Shown here in pieces: positions 11,064 through 24,300 of a stretch of DNA of 64,000 nucleotides. Numbering within the stretch: position 1 is the stretch's first letter; every line of letters starts with the position of its first letter. This DNA is from Symsagittifera roscoffensis (Eukaryota; Xenacoelomorpha; Acoela; Convolutidae). The stretch is taken from NCBI RefSeq assembly GCF_963678635.1, contig NC_087066.1:56128312-56192311 (forward strand), in the 5' to 3' direction. Position numbers and translations under genes: made by a program. Below the pieces are notes generated by a model that made no database searches, had not been told where the DNA came from, and saw only the letters and a list, made by a program, of their open reading frames with translations.

Positions 11064-14000
11064 CCACTATATTTTTTATGTCTATCCTGTCCACCACGAA
11101 GTCGTCTCCGCAAGGAATAAATTTCTTTGCGTTTCTTGTCCTTTCTTTTTGTCTTGTCTGCATTGAAAAAGGTAGATCCGGTTCAATGTTCTTTGGAAAC
11201 TCTGTCTGTTCGGGATGTTCCCAGTCCTCTTCCGCATAGGGTAAGTTTTCCTCATCCGCCTCAATTATTTCAATAGGATCTAGGTCCAGCGGCGGACCTG
11301 TTCCTCCTTTCAGCGCCTCCATTGCCATCGTTCTTTTTCCTGGTGCCTTTCTCATTGACCTCGCAATCAGGGTACATCAGGTAATTGCCCTCCTTCATAT
11401 CTTCAGGTATACATCAGTCTTCTCTGGATGAGTTATGCGGTTTAAAATTTGCAAAGTGCTCAGCTCGGCCGGTACTCAGTCTGTAAAAGCGTCCCTCTTG
11501 ATGCCATTCCGTTATCATGAACTGTCCCCTCCACTTCTTCAGGAATTTCGTCGTTCCTTTCGGTAGTATCACGTTCTGAAAAACCAAACGCAATCTCCTA
11601 CCGAGTAAGCTTTTGCACTTGCTGCCTTCTTGTCAAACCTTTTCCTCTGCCTCGCCTGAGCTTGTTGTGTATTGCGTCTATATAAATCGTTCAGCTCTTG
11701 CTGACGTCTGATTACATCCCTTTCATAGTGGCTTGTGGCAATGTTTTTTTACTTTCATAGTCTGGATAAAGGAAATTCGAAGGCAAGGACTTTTTAGTTC
11801 CAGTCAACATCATGTGCGGTCTAATTTCTGTTGTGGAATTCTGCGTACTGTTATAAGCTCCCATAACTTGTGGCAGATATCTATCCCAATCAGTCATATA
11901 TCGGCAACAATACACCCTCAACATCGACACCAGAGTCCGATTTTGTCTTTCCACCAAGCCGTTTGTTTTGGTATGATACGTCGTGGAATGAGCCTAAGCT
12001 ACTTGAGAACGTCACATGAGCTCTTTAGTAAGTTCTCCTACAAAAGCTGTTCCATTATCCGATTGGAATTTGATTAGACATCCATGTTCTGCTAGCCATG
12101 TATTGGTCAGATGACCGCATGTCTCTTCGGCTGAGGCAGTTATGCAGGGTACTGCCTCTGCATGCTTTGTGAAGTGATCGAGCATCACTAGAACCTGATT
12201 GTAGCCACTGTCTGTCACACATATCTTCTGGTGATCGATCTGCACCTCCTCATTGAATTCGGATGATTCGATCGTTATTTCCGAGGATTTTTCACCTGTT
12301 GGCATGACACACTTGCTGTCATCCACTTCTCGCATGCCTTCTTCCTTCCAGGCCATTGGATGCGCTTTAAGATCCTTTGGTATACTATGTTGATTACTTG
12401 GTGGCCCATCTGATCATATGACCCGAATAAAATTTCTGTTTGATAGAGTTGCGGTAACACTATCGCCTTGTATTTGCACAGGACCTTGTACTCCTCTCTT
12501 ATTTTGCAAGCAACAATCCCATCCTTGTTCAGTTGTAACATTCCCTCTTTCTGCATATATTATTGTCTCAAGGTTCGGTTACTATCCTCTTCCAGATCTC
12601 CTTTATCTGGTGCCCCATTTTCGATCCACTTTTTTAAGTTACTTGTCACGAGGCTATTTTTCTGCGCTCTTAGTAAGTCCGCGAGTCTTATCTCGCCTTC
12701 AAGTATGTCTTCATGACCCTCAAATGACTGTTTAGCTCATTTTGTTGATGTGCGTCATCTTCCATCTTAACACACCAAACGGCTCTGTCTCTTGTTTAAA
12801 TGGTTGAAGATCAGTCCTGACTGCCTCCTTCTGTGGTAAAAGGCTCATCGCATGTTTTGATACCGCTATCATCTCCAGGTCATCCGCCGCGATAACACAG
12901 ACCTTCGCACTCTAAAACGGGTGGCAATCGCAATCACTTGCTCAAGTCTCCACCAGCAATATGTGGACTGCCAACTCTGACAATTCTGATCCTGTGCTTG
13001 AGTTCCAGTCCGAGTTTGTGTCATTCTCTGATTTCGTCGAGGTGTTGTCGACAGATGAGTCTGTCGTGGAACATGTCTCCACGGCAGATTCTGGTGTACA
13101 CGATCTACTCATCCATCTGCACTCCACGGACAAAAATTTGTCCGCCTGATCTTGTCCATCTACGCATCCACTTTCTTCAAGATCCGACCCTCCGGACAAA
13201 CTCTCTTGTTCTGGTTTTTTCGATTCGACTTCTATCAATTCTTGACATTCTTCTTCTGAGTCCCGATCTCATGTTCTTTTTCCTTGAATGTTGTTCTCAT
13301 CAAAACGTTTTGAGGGATCGAGGATACTAGTTGCTGAACTACTGTCCTACAATCCCTTTCGTTTTTTTTTGTCTGGCGTTGTGATGGTTTTATTCGTACC
13401 TTCTGACTAGCTGTCAGCGATGACATAGCTGCTGCCCATTTAGAGTCGTCTCTAGTCACCTCTCTCTCCAACAATTCATCCAGCATCCGCATCAGTTCTG
13501 TTGCGGCGACCTGCACCATTTTATCCAGCAATGAGAGGCTGTTTATATTCATGCCGGAGAGTTCCTGTTGGACCAGATTTGAAGGTAGCAACAGATCCAA
13601 GAAAACCGGTTCCTTTATTCGTAAGATCTTAATTTCTGCCGCTTACTCCACTGGTAATTCAGTTTTTTCCAGAATTGGAAGGGAAGTGCTTCGTAAGTCT
13701 CTTTGTCCCAAAAGGAAAAACCTTCCCTGATTTTTGCCTGATTGGCCCGCTTCTGTTCCAATCTTTCATAAAAGTCGGTTTTTTTTACTGAGGCTGTCAG
13801 CATTTTATTGCTCGTCGCGCATCCTGTGCTCGATTATCTTGTGGTAGCCATCCAACCTGATGACTATCCAACGACCAATAAAACTCTGGTCCATCGAGTA
13901 CGTTTTCAACCAGGATAGGGCTCGGTTATCCACACGCAACTTAAAGGGAGAGCTCCCCAAGTATGCGCGGTACTTCTCGAAGAACGTGACCAACGCTAAC

Positions 14001-17000
14001 ATTTCTGCTTTTGGTGCACCGTATTTCATTTCAGTGTCGCTCAACACCCTACTGCCATATGCGATGGGACTGAGAACTGTTCTCCCATTCCATTCTTAAT
14101 CCCGATGCAGTATTCCTAAAATGGTTACCACTGAAGCATCAGTGTCGAGAGCATACATGCCCTTTTCTAGGGAGGGACATGCCTAGCACTGGCGTTTCGC
14201 ACAGTTCCCGCTTTATATTCTCGAAGGCTTCCTGAGCTCTTTCATTCAATTCGAACTTCTTCCGTTTGATGTGAATCAGTTGCTGCATCGGGTAAAATTT
14301 GTCTGTGTATCCTTTAACAATTTCTCGGTAGTATTTTGCAAACGCTAGAAAACCTATAAGCTGCGTATTTGTCTTGGGAGCCTTCCATGTCAACACGGCC
14401 TCAACCGCATCCGGATCCGGTCTCACGCCATGCCTGTCAACCATTCTTCCCAGGTATTTTATTGAATCCCTAAAGATCTTTCATTTCGACAAACCAGCTC
14501 TGTTCTTGCAGTCGAAGACCTCATCGAGTCTGTCAATGTGGTCTGCCAAGGTGGGTGTCCCTATCGCTACGTAATCCACGTAGCACATCTTGAGTTTCCC
14601 GTACTTCTTCGTTATGCTGATCAAAGCCTGAGCCATTAGTCTTTGAAAGGTCGCCGTGGCATAGCAAAAGCCGAATGGCAACCTCTTCCATTGAATTAAG
14701 CCCAATTCAAGGGCAAATCCAGTCTTTTCTCTGTCATTTTTTCGGAGAGGCACATGCCAGAAGGCAGAATCCATGTCCAGAGTAACGAAAAACTTGGCAT
14801 CACCATTTTTTGAGGGGCTCTAGTCTATACGTGGTATCGGGTAGGCGTCCTTTATGGTCACCGCGTTCAGGTAGCGAAAGTTGCAACAGAATCTTAGATC
14901 TTTCCCTTTCTTTTTAGCCATGATAAACCCACAATCCCAAGGTGACTTTGAGGGTTCTTATCGTTATCGTGCAGTATTTCAATTTGCGCTCGGCGCGCCT
15001 CCAATTTATGAGGTGTCATGCGCCTTGCGCTGCGGGGAACGGTGCCTCTTCTAGTTCAATTTCATGCTCGACGAAATTACAACAACCAACATCCGCCTTA
15101 TGCTTTGAAAGAACGTCCGCGTTCCTACTTAAAACTGCCCATAGCAACTAAAACTCTCCTTCACATATCTTACCTCTTAAATGCTCTATCTCTGGCAAAA
15201 CTGGTTTGTCAGACTGGAATTCATATGAAGAGAGGCATTCCGGAAAAATCGAGCAGCTCGACAAGCCAACATCCGTTTCGGATTTCATTGAAAGCATTTC
15301 GTTTAATGATTTTAATTTATTAATTCTTTAGAAAACCAGATCATTATTTGCATGAGTTGGAAGTACTTTACGTTTTAGGCTTCTTCATAGTCTGTCCTCA
15401 ATAGTAAAGCGTAACCAAGTTTCCTTCCACGCTGGATTGAATTCGTTGTGTGCAGTGTATTCAACAATACACTCACACACAGCCCATTTCGTGTGACGGA
15501 AAAGCTCCCGCCTAAAACCTTGAGCTTTGACTGTATGGCTTGAGTAGCAAGCAAACCTGTTTACTATCACTCAGGGAATTTAAGTTTCTTAACCTGAAAC
15601 TCGCTACTACTGCCTGCATGGGCTGCAATTTTACTTGTCTGTCCAAAAAAATTGGTATGATATTCTCATTAGTTATTATTCTATTTACTGGTTGCTTAAC
15701 ATTTTTCCTGTCTGGGTTACTAATCTTTATCAGTCCATTATTAAGGTCGATCATTACGTCGAAATTGCTGACAAAGTCGCGCGCCCTTCCAAATGAAATG
15801 ATCCGATTCCTCCAGGTTCCTCACAATGGTGAAACTCATTCAGAGATTCCGTCCTCCCATGTGGAGGACTGTTATTGGAGTTCTCCCAGCCACGCAGATC
15901 GCTCCGCAGTTAGCGGCTGCCAATCTTAAGTTCGTCGGAATCAGTTCCTCCCTGGTGAAGCCCAATGTTTCCAATGCCTTATTGTCGGCGTTATAATGAC
16001 CTCTGCTCCTGTGTCCAAAAGTCCTGCTACTGCGATCTTTTTCTCGTCGGTGTCTAGCAGATCTTGTTCCATCATGGCGTCATGACCAATTCTACGGACT
16101 TCAATTCTTCTTGACCCAAATATATCTGTCCTATTTGGTCATTGTCCTTTGTGACATAGGTTTCGGTGTAAACACTAATCCCATCGATGTTTAACATCAC
16201 CTGATATTGTCCGTAAACTTCCACGTAACAACCGTGAAGTTTCTTTATTCGAGTGCCACCCGTTGTCAATGAGGCTCGCACGGCTCTCGATTCGGTGCGT
16301 GGCTCTGCTTGTCTCAGACAATCCGCATATATATTCAGATGTATCATGGTAAACTCCGGAGATTTACTTAGATTTCTGAGTACCTGGTGTCCTTCCACCG
16401 AAATTATTTACTGTATCTTGCTTCCATTGGCATCATCCCGAATGTCTGTCCGGAGATCACGTTCGATGCTTTTGTTTCTTCTTCCTGCTCGGTGCTTTTG
16501 TTTCTTCTACCTCAATTGCTTCAAAAGCGTTGAGCTGCTCGTGAGTTCTCTCGTTTTCGAGTTCGAGCTTGACTTTTTTGTCTTTCTCCCTTGTTGCCAA
16601 TTCCTGTTGGACTCTATTGAACATCGAAGGATTATAATTTCTCATCAGAGTTCCAATTCTGTTTTCTCTAAGATGTCCCCCTTCTAAGGCCATTTGAGCG
16701 TTCGTTTCTACGTTTGCCCCCTCATTTTTTTAAAACGTATTTTGCCTAAGTTTCATTTAGGTCATATGAGCTACCAGCTGAAGAAAGGACGGGAGGAAGT
16801 GGTGTTTTTGTTCGTGCTTTTTTGCTAATCCATGCCTCTTGGCCGGCTGCGCCATCGTTGATCTTATCTTAGTATACAGCGCTTCGCTAATCTCGTCCTT
16901 TTTTTGATGGCATGTAAATTTTTTGTTTATGTCTGTTTCAATTTTTTTGATCTCGCTGTCAGTCAGATTCTTCCTCTCACTAAATTGTTCTGTCGGGTGG

Positions 17001-17020
17001 CTTTTTAACACTTTTGTCAT
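11064..17020 (-). pseudogene. Decayed, 5'-truncated gag-pol (ORF1) of element Z
   Basis: Minus-strand fragments in several frames match ORF1 of B in order. The Gag linker after the zinc knuckles is at about 16,460-16,690, the pre-protease region at about 16,070-16,400, reverse transcriptase at about 14,480-15,000 (YVDYVAIGTP where B has YVDDVVIATP, so the second catalytic Asp is lost), RNase H at about 13,800-14,160, integrase at about 11,710-12,560 (VQIDHQKI, FQSDNGTAF and MVERQNRTL survive) and the post-integrase acidic region at about 11,064-11,355. Frameshifts and stops occur throughout. The Gag core, zinc knuckles, leader and 5' LTR are absent, so Z is cut off just before element A. Confidence 0.88.
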
Positions 17021-17254
17021 CTGGGGTCTGTTTCACAATTTTAACATATCTCTTTGCAACTGCTTCAATCTCACATAATTATTTTTCCGGGTATTCTATT
17101 CAACTTCAGTTGAGACAAAAAACAATATCAATATCTGCAAAGAAATGAATTTCATTATATTTGTCTCTGACGGGCCGTTTTGGTCCAAATTTCAAGACTT
17201 CTGGCAACCACTGCGTCAAAATCACTTCATCTTCGATACTGACTGACCTATCAT
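17021..17254. other. Junction between truncated element Z and the LTR of A
   Basis: AT-rich sequence with no gene. It may be the end of Z or host DNA. The flank directly outside the A LTR reads CTGACCTATCAT. No matching target duplication is visible, because the other end of A abuts the remains of a further element. Confidence 0.5.
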
Positions 17255-18113
17255 TGTAACAGTCGCCTACTTTGGTCACATATGAGGTTAAAGAAAAATA
17301 GGCCCTATAACCATTGGCTCAAGAGTCAGGGACACTATCTCTTGTGTTTTTCCACCTCGAACGGTCGGAGCCAATTCGGTTCACATGCGACATGAGACTA
17401 AAAACCCGTAACAGCTTAAAGGCCACTACCAAAACAACCCCCACTCTAGAAAATAAGAACGTCCCCATACTTAGGTCTCAAAATACCCAAAATACCCGAA
17501 AGCCGTTGAAAACAGGGTCGGAAGAGTCCGTACAGTTACTTTTTATTAGACAGTGAAACTTTGATCCATTTCAGATGAATCAACCTAAAACTCTCCTTAC
17601 CTCAACATAACAATCATAAAACACACTCAAGAAAACTAAATTGAGTACTCACATATCGGCACACTCGAGAATTGGGATAACTAAATTAATCAGTAACTCT
17701 AGCATTAAGTATAATAACTTGAGAAGTTTGCTGCTAATAAATTCTAGCAAGGCAAATAAGTTTTGACTCGAGAATTAGGTTTTGGAACTTGACCATTGGG
17801 ATACCCCAGCTGTCCACCTTTCCACTGAGGGTTCGCTCTGGTTCACTTCTTCTTTGTCTTTGCTCTGTTTACAATCGGTCTGCTTCCTATTCAGGATAGG
17901 ACAGCTCTACTCGCGTTTGATTTATATCTGAAAATTGCGAATAGCAATTTCCCGCTGCTTTTTTCAAATACTTTTCCGCGATTGTAATTCGGTTGTTCTG
18001 ATCTTGTCTTTCTGAGATTTTCAGTTTTCGCGAGAAAGTTGAGCATGACAGGCTCAATTCGAGTTTTTTTAAAATTACATTTCATTCAAAAATTACCTAG
18101 TTCGTATTCCTCA
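17255..18113 (-). repeat. 3' LTR of element A
   Basis: An 859-bp repeat starting TGTAAC and ending CCTCA on the + strand, so TG...CA in the sense of the element. It is followed by AGGTCAAACTTCCAAA, the same internal edge as in B and C. Its right 390 bp (17724-18113) recur at 31970-32359 with roughly 14 differences by eye, so this is an older insertion than B. Confidence 0.88.
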
Positions 18114-18580
18114 AGGTCAAACTTCCAAACATGACCGACTGGTACATACTCCCCGGACTCAAGATCGATGTCCTTATCGCGTGTTGCCGTCTGCCAGTGA
18201 ATCCCCAAAATTCTGAGTGTAGCTCAAGATACAGTGCTTGTGGTCATTTACAGAAGTTTGCAGCAGACTTAAGTTTATCTACACCCCAAAATTCAGAACC
18301 ATGTAAAATTGTCACATTATCGCTAAACAGCAATCAAAATCTGCATACACCTGCACCTTTAACTCTTGCTTTGCAAGCTAATGATTTAAAATTTCTTTTG
18401 TCCTATCCAATCAAAAAATTGTCTTGCAACATTTTGATTTACATAATATTTATAGCATATTAATAGCAATACTTTGTTTTGTTAAAATTTCTTTTTCGTG
18501 ACCTCGGATTTCATCCGAGTTCACACTCGAGCCCCTTTTTTCCCTCTCAAGACTCAAGAAACCCACATTGAGCTCTCTGC
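18114..18580 (-). other. 3' non-coding region of element A
   Basis: It aligns with 34986-35447 of B, including GACCGACTGGYACATACTCC next to the LTR and the CTCCCCGGAC motif at 18149-18158. No gene is supported. A classical polypurine tract is not visible on the minus strand upstream of the LTR. Confidence 0.75.
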
Positions 18581-20976
18581 TCATTTCGTATTCCTAGCCT
18601 TCGAGGTGCTAGGCCCTGATGAGTTTGACACCGTGATCTGCCTTAGCAGCGCTTCCTCATCATCGGAGCTGATTACGATCTCTTCCCACGCTTTTAATTA
18701 TTCGAAGGATCGCATCCACTCCCTCTGCTCTTGCAACCTTTTTGCCTCATTTGGTAAACCTTTCACTTTCAATTCCCTGTTCAAGCAAAAGGAATTGTGC
18801 AGGCTCAAGCTCACGTTCTTCGCCAAGTCCTCCTCCAGTATCGACTCTCTCGCTTTGGTATTGTCTCTAGACACCCTACCGACTCTTTTCCAACCTGTCG
18901 TGATCGCATTTCGATGGGTCAACAGAGGTCTCTTGAAGGCTTCCGGTCCTATCTCTGCCAGGAACTGCCGATATTCTTTACTATGTTTTTTCATGTGGTC
19001 TTTCGTCATCATATACAACCGAGATGTTAACGTCGCTCGAAACAATGGAAAGAACCTTATGCGGCTACATACGTGCGTGACTTCCATTGTTATGGCGAAT
19101 ACCTTGCATGCAGTCTCGAACAACTAAAGCCTCCTGCTGTAATTTATAGCGTATATTGATTCTGCCGCTGGTGTCTCCGACTCCCGATATTTCGTCACAT
19201 TTTCTTCGATCCATCGCAAAGCCAGCATCGTGCTCACCACCAAGAGTGTCACCTTTTGTCTGTGATCTGGTAATCCGATCGAACGAATCTCTTCCACGTC
19301 CCACACTAAACAGAGGTTTCAGTGATCCGGGTACCACACTGTCTGTGCCAAGCAATGGCATGGGCATACCCCATGTGTAATCTCTATGCTTCGGAGATTG
19401 CGTTCTCCCGAGGCTTCCAGCAGAGGCTCTACCTCCATCATTTTTTCGTGCGTCATATCATTTTCCTCCTGCGCTGGGACACTATTCATCGGCTTCCCGA
19501 TGGCATTCTGTCTCTCGAAATCACTCGTGTTTTCGTCTTCTAAGCCCAAGAGTTCTTCCCCCCAGATTTCACTCAAGTCATCTCTTTGTCCCCTTGGCAC
19601 CGTTCCCAGGATCTTTCTCAACAGCTTATAGGAATGATGCGACATTCGGGCCAGTCGTACGCATTTGGGTACCGAGAAGGCCTTGTCCACTAGTATCCTT
19701 TGGCTGAACACCTCCACCATTGCCATGTGCAATGGATTATGGCTCCCACATAGGTTGGCCATTACTGATCCCACCAAGGATTTTGCATTTACAGGCAGAC
19801 CATAAGCTTCGCTCACGGGAAATTCCATCTCCGCCTCTAGAACAATTTTCCAACCTCTGATATGTTTCTGGGTGGTTTGCAACGCCATCGGCCACGACTC
19901 CACGCTTAACGCAGACACCAAATGGTGTTCAGACTCCAGCATCTCAAGTGATTGCAGACTACACATTCTAGAGAAGAACCCCAGCGCCGTTGCTATATTC
20001 ACTGTAGTGTTCGTATAGCACTCAGCCATTATCTACACCTCGCTCTTCTCTTTTTCTGTTATGTCGCCAAACCAAGCGACTAGGTCTTCTCTCTGGAAAG
20101 ATTGTATTCTGACACATGATCGTCCATCACGGGTGTGCTCTCCGCCTCTGCACGTCAAGTCAAGACAGCTGCCAGGTTCCAACTTCTTTACTGATCCTAG
20201 CTTACCCGTTGCTTCGCCCGACTCTTTACTCTGTGGTAGGATCAATTTGTGTATCACGTCCAAAGTTCCTAGGTCCTCATCTTTTGTTGATGTTAGCCTC
20301 ACTCGTTCCGTGACTTCCTCAATCAAGCTTGCATGGGGACTTGGACGCCAGGAGGGTCTCAGCAATTTCCAAACCGTTACCAAATTTGTAGTCATCATGC
20401 CATTTCCATTCCCCATTCTCAATTCCACTCTCTTGCTCGAGCGCGGTACGCTTATCACCTTGGGTGTCGCCTCAAGTAGCAGGCCTAGGCTCGGTTTCTC
20501 CCTCTCCATTGAATCAATTACGATTATCTTCTCTGTCCAAAACTTCAATAGTTCCGTCACCTCGTGATTCCTGTGAGCGCTCCCGGCCTCTGAATTCAAG
20601 AAAGGGTTGTACGCTATCCCCATAACTCCAGACACATATTGGTACTCTCCGGCACCATATCTGTGTTGTTATTCAGGCCGGGATTCCTCGCCAAGTCGAA
20701 CCCTCTCACGCCTCCGTCCACATTCCAGGACAACCATCTGGTCTGTTCTTGATTGGATATCCCTTCCGTCGTGTAGCCAACCATCAAAACAGCTTCTGTC
20801 GCTGATTCTCTGCATTCCCCCTGCGCCTCTAACTGCAGGATGGCATTCAACATCACCGCCATCCTCTCATCGATCTGGTTGTTGTCCAGATCCCTTAAGC
20901 GTTTGTACAGCTCATCGAGCGAGGGTCTCTTGAGTGCCGCAGGCATAGATTTCCAAAAGCGATCAGCCGTTGTCAC
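18581..20976 (-). pseudogene. ORF2 remnant of element A, large internal deletion
   Basis: About 110 N-terminal codons (20976 down to about 20655) match the start of ORF2 in B (MADRFW-like start, block LWWLSWN-like near residue 80). They are joined around 20,640-20,660, out of frame, to the C-terminal quarter beginning at the SGVMGIAYNP block. About 6.5 kb of gene, with both SGNH domains and the hydrophobic segment, is missing. The C-terminal part keeps one reading frame, broken only by stop codons at about 20,030, 19,316, 19,124 and 18,696, each replacing a Gln, Lys or Glu codon of B. The CX4C...HXCX4C region is present near 20,110-20,175. Confidence 0.9.
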
Positions 20977-21329
20977 AATCTTTAGATTATCTCACGTGTT
21001 AACCAACTCGAGAATTACCTTGTGAACCAACTTGAGAATTGCCTTACCTACTTGAGAAATTGAGAAATGCTTCCCTTCGAGTGTTGCTTGATCGTGAACT
21101 TATTCAAGACTTTTCTGGTCAAAACATTATCCCTCTATTTGTTTTATTAAAATAGTTCAATTGGAAGTTTTTTAAGAGCATGCAGATTCATTTAATGTTT
21201 TAGCACCGTCAACTCCATAAATTATAACTGTCATGCCAAAACCCATCTACCTGCTCCGAGGTCCCCGTGTACCCCTACTCGAGGTCCCCATGTACCCCTA
21301 ACTCAAGACCTCCCTTATCCACCCGCAGT
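20977..21329 (-). other. ORF1-ORF2 intergenic region of element A
   Basis: This corresponds to 44317-44844 in B. It holds degenerate copies of the CTCAAGAATTACCTTACC repeat (about 21,000-21,050). The CTGAAAAC splice-acceptor-like string of B is not intact here; the aligned stretch reads CTGGTCAAAAC. Confidence 0.65.
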
Positions 21330-24300
21330 TCAGGCGATGCTCAAGTAGTATTTCTTGTGTATGTGTACCATTATTTCTGTTTCTGCGAAGACCACGTGTA
21401 GGATAGCGTACAGTTCCCTTGGGCTTAACTTGCCCCTGTTCGGGTCATAGACCGGCATCGAGACCTCCATTATTCCTCTTTCGACCATGAAGTCTCGCAG
21501 CCTTGTTAGTGCCAGCACCACGTGCTCAGGGTCTATTGTGTTCCTTTCATTGACCCTCGTTACCAGAAAGCACAAGTACTTCCCCGGAACCTGTGAGACT
21601 GATGGGGGAAGAGCAGCCATTCCTCCCAGCCCCGGTCTCTGCCTGAATAGAAACTCCACGTTCTGATACTCTCTCTTGAAGCCGGCCTCTAGTCTTGAAT
21701 TGAAGCTCATGTCCGCCGTTATACAGATCGCGCTGGTCCTATCTGACAAGATGAAGTCACTGTACGTGATCAGGACATTCTCCGAGTATTCATTTGGAAT
21801 TTCAAATTTTGTTTTGAAATTCCTCCCTGGTAGGCTCAGCCTCCTCCTCTTCCAGTTCCAGTTCACTTGTTTCTCTCACTTCCTTGAGCTTCTTTATCAT
21901 CAAATTTCGGTGTGGGTAAGTCCTACCCCCACTCCCCGGACAAAAATATTTATCGACGTCCCCGTCGATGATGCTGGGTCTAAATTATCTGGAGTAATCT
22001 CGAGCGGCCTGTCTGTTGCTGTCCAACCGAAGAGGGGATCTTCCGTTTTCACGTATTTTTCCGCCGACACGTCGACTTGTTGAATGATTTGCCCCTCATC
22101 ACTTCCGCTCTTGACATCGCGCATCCACTCTAGTATCCACTCAGTAGCTCTTTGCATAATTCATCAGGATGTATCTTATCAATCAAAAAGTCATCCCCGT
22201 ACCTATTGTACCTCATGCCTGTCTGTTTGCGATTGCCACTCCTGGTTTCCGCTGGTATCGGCAAGTCTGGTTCTGTCCACTTCGGCATCTCGTCCTGCTC
22301 CGGATCGTTCCACCCTTCTTTCACAAAGGATTCCGCCTCTGAGTCCGCTTCTATCTTTTCATTATCATCCAAACTCAAGTCCTCGTTGCCATCATTTTTC
22401 TCTCTGATGCCCTTTGCGTTCACCTCGCAAGCTGGCTCCACCAATAGGTACTCGAGTCCCTCCATATTCTGCGGTACGCATCAGTCTTCTGGGGATGGGA
22501 CATGAGGTTTCAAGTTTTCATAATGCGCTGCACGCCCCGTACTCAAGCGGTAGAACCGTCCTTGCTGGTGCACTTCCGTTATCATGAACGGTTCTCTCCG
22601 TGTCTTAAGTAGTTTCTTTGTCCCTTTGGGAGGTATAACATTCTGGAAGACCCAGACGTATTGGCCCACTGCATATGGTTTAAATTGCAGTATTTTCTCA
22701 TCGTATTTCTTCCGCTGTCTCATTTGTGCTTGCGCTGTGTTCCTCCTGCAGAGCTCGTTTAGTTCCTGCTGTTTCTTAACCGCTTCTTTCACATAAGTTT
22801 GAGGCGATGTCTTTTTCCCTTTGTATTCTGGGTAAAAGAATGTTAGAGGCATCGCTCTTTCCCTGCCCGTCAACATCATGAAGGGACTGATTCCTGTTGT
22901 TGAGTGTTGCGTACTGTTGTATGCCCCTACCGCTTGCGGCAGATATTTATCCCAGTCTGTCATATATCTTGAGCAGTATACCCTCAGCATGTTCACCAAC
23001 GTTCTATTCTGTCTCTCCCATAACCCGTTGGTCTGGGGATGGTAGGTCGTTGAGTGCGCTTCAGCAATGTGTGACCTCTTCATCAATTCTTTCGTCATGT
23101 CCCCCACGAAGGCTTTACCGTTGTCCGACAGAAATGTTATGGGACAACCCTACCGTGATATCCAATGTGTTATCAGGTGATCACAAGTCTCCTCTTCTCC
23201 TCATCCTTTCTCTTGCACGCTACCACCCCATCAGCTGTGTGATAGAGTAAATCTTTTCTTTCTTTGTAGAACTGGCTCAAGATATTGTAGCTGTCTTCTT
23301 CCAGGTCCCCCTTCTCTTTGTATCACGTCCGGATCCATTTGGAGAGGATACTTGTCATCTTGTCATTGTTTTGGGCCCTTATTAGATCCGACAGCCTATA
23401 TCTCGCCTTGACATGTTCCTTCAACGCCATTATCTGACCATTCATTTCCCCAGGGTTGTGGATGTCATCTTTCAGCTTTACGCATACTATCCTTTTCATG
23501 ATTTTTCTATCGTCTTCTGGCACCAGATTTGCTCTGACGTTTGAGTTGCACGATAGCTCCCTAAATGGTTTCCTCGACACTGCAATTTTCTCAAGTTCTT
23601 CACCTCCTCGCACTTCCTGCTGATCCAAGTTGTACGTTCCTGAGGAGGGATCCGTCTGTAGCTCCCTGTCGCGGTGTCTCATCTTCTCTTCCGCCAGTAT
23701 CATGCATAGACTATCTTGGTCATCGCTGCTCTTCTCCGAATCTTCATCCCACTCTTCACACTCCCCGGACAATTTTTCTTTTCCAGCATCTTCTTCCACT
23801 GTGGGCCACTCCCCGGACTCTTGTCCTAGTCCACGTTGTTCAGCCTCCACCTTAAATGCCACTTTCTTCTTCATAACCCGAGTCCGCTCAAGTATGTCAT
23901 CAGGGATTTTATCAACCAATGACTGCACGACTTCTTTCCCGTCAGATTTTTCTTTTATGGACTCCTCGCCACCACCCGCTTCATTTCTTCTCAATATCGT
24001 GACTTCCGGTTCCTCCTCACCCTTTTCTTTGATCACGGGTTTATCGTCTGCCAGTTTTTCGAGTAATCTCATCAAGTCTTCATCTATCTGTGCATCTCCC
24101 GTTTCTACCTGGTTGAGATCATAGCCTTTTGCCTTGAGCGTCTCCCTCACAGTTTTTGACTTGAGCATTATCCCTATTGGCATCTCTCGCGTCTTCTTCA
24201 AGATTGTTTTCTCTGGAGGCTCCTTTGGTATTTCGACGTGATCTTCTATAGGTTTGCCTGACTTGTCGAGCCATCTCGTTAGTGGAAGACTATCATACGT

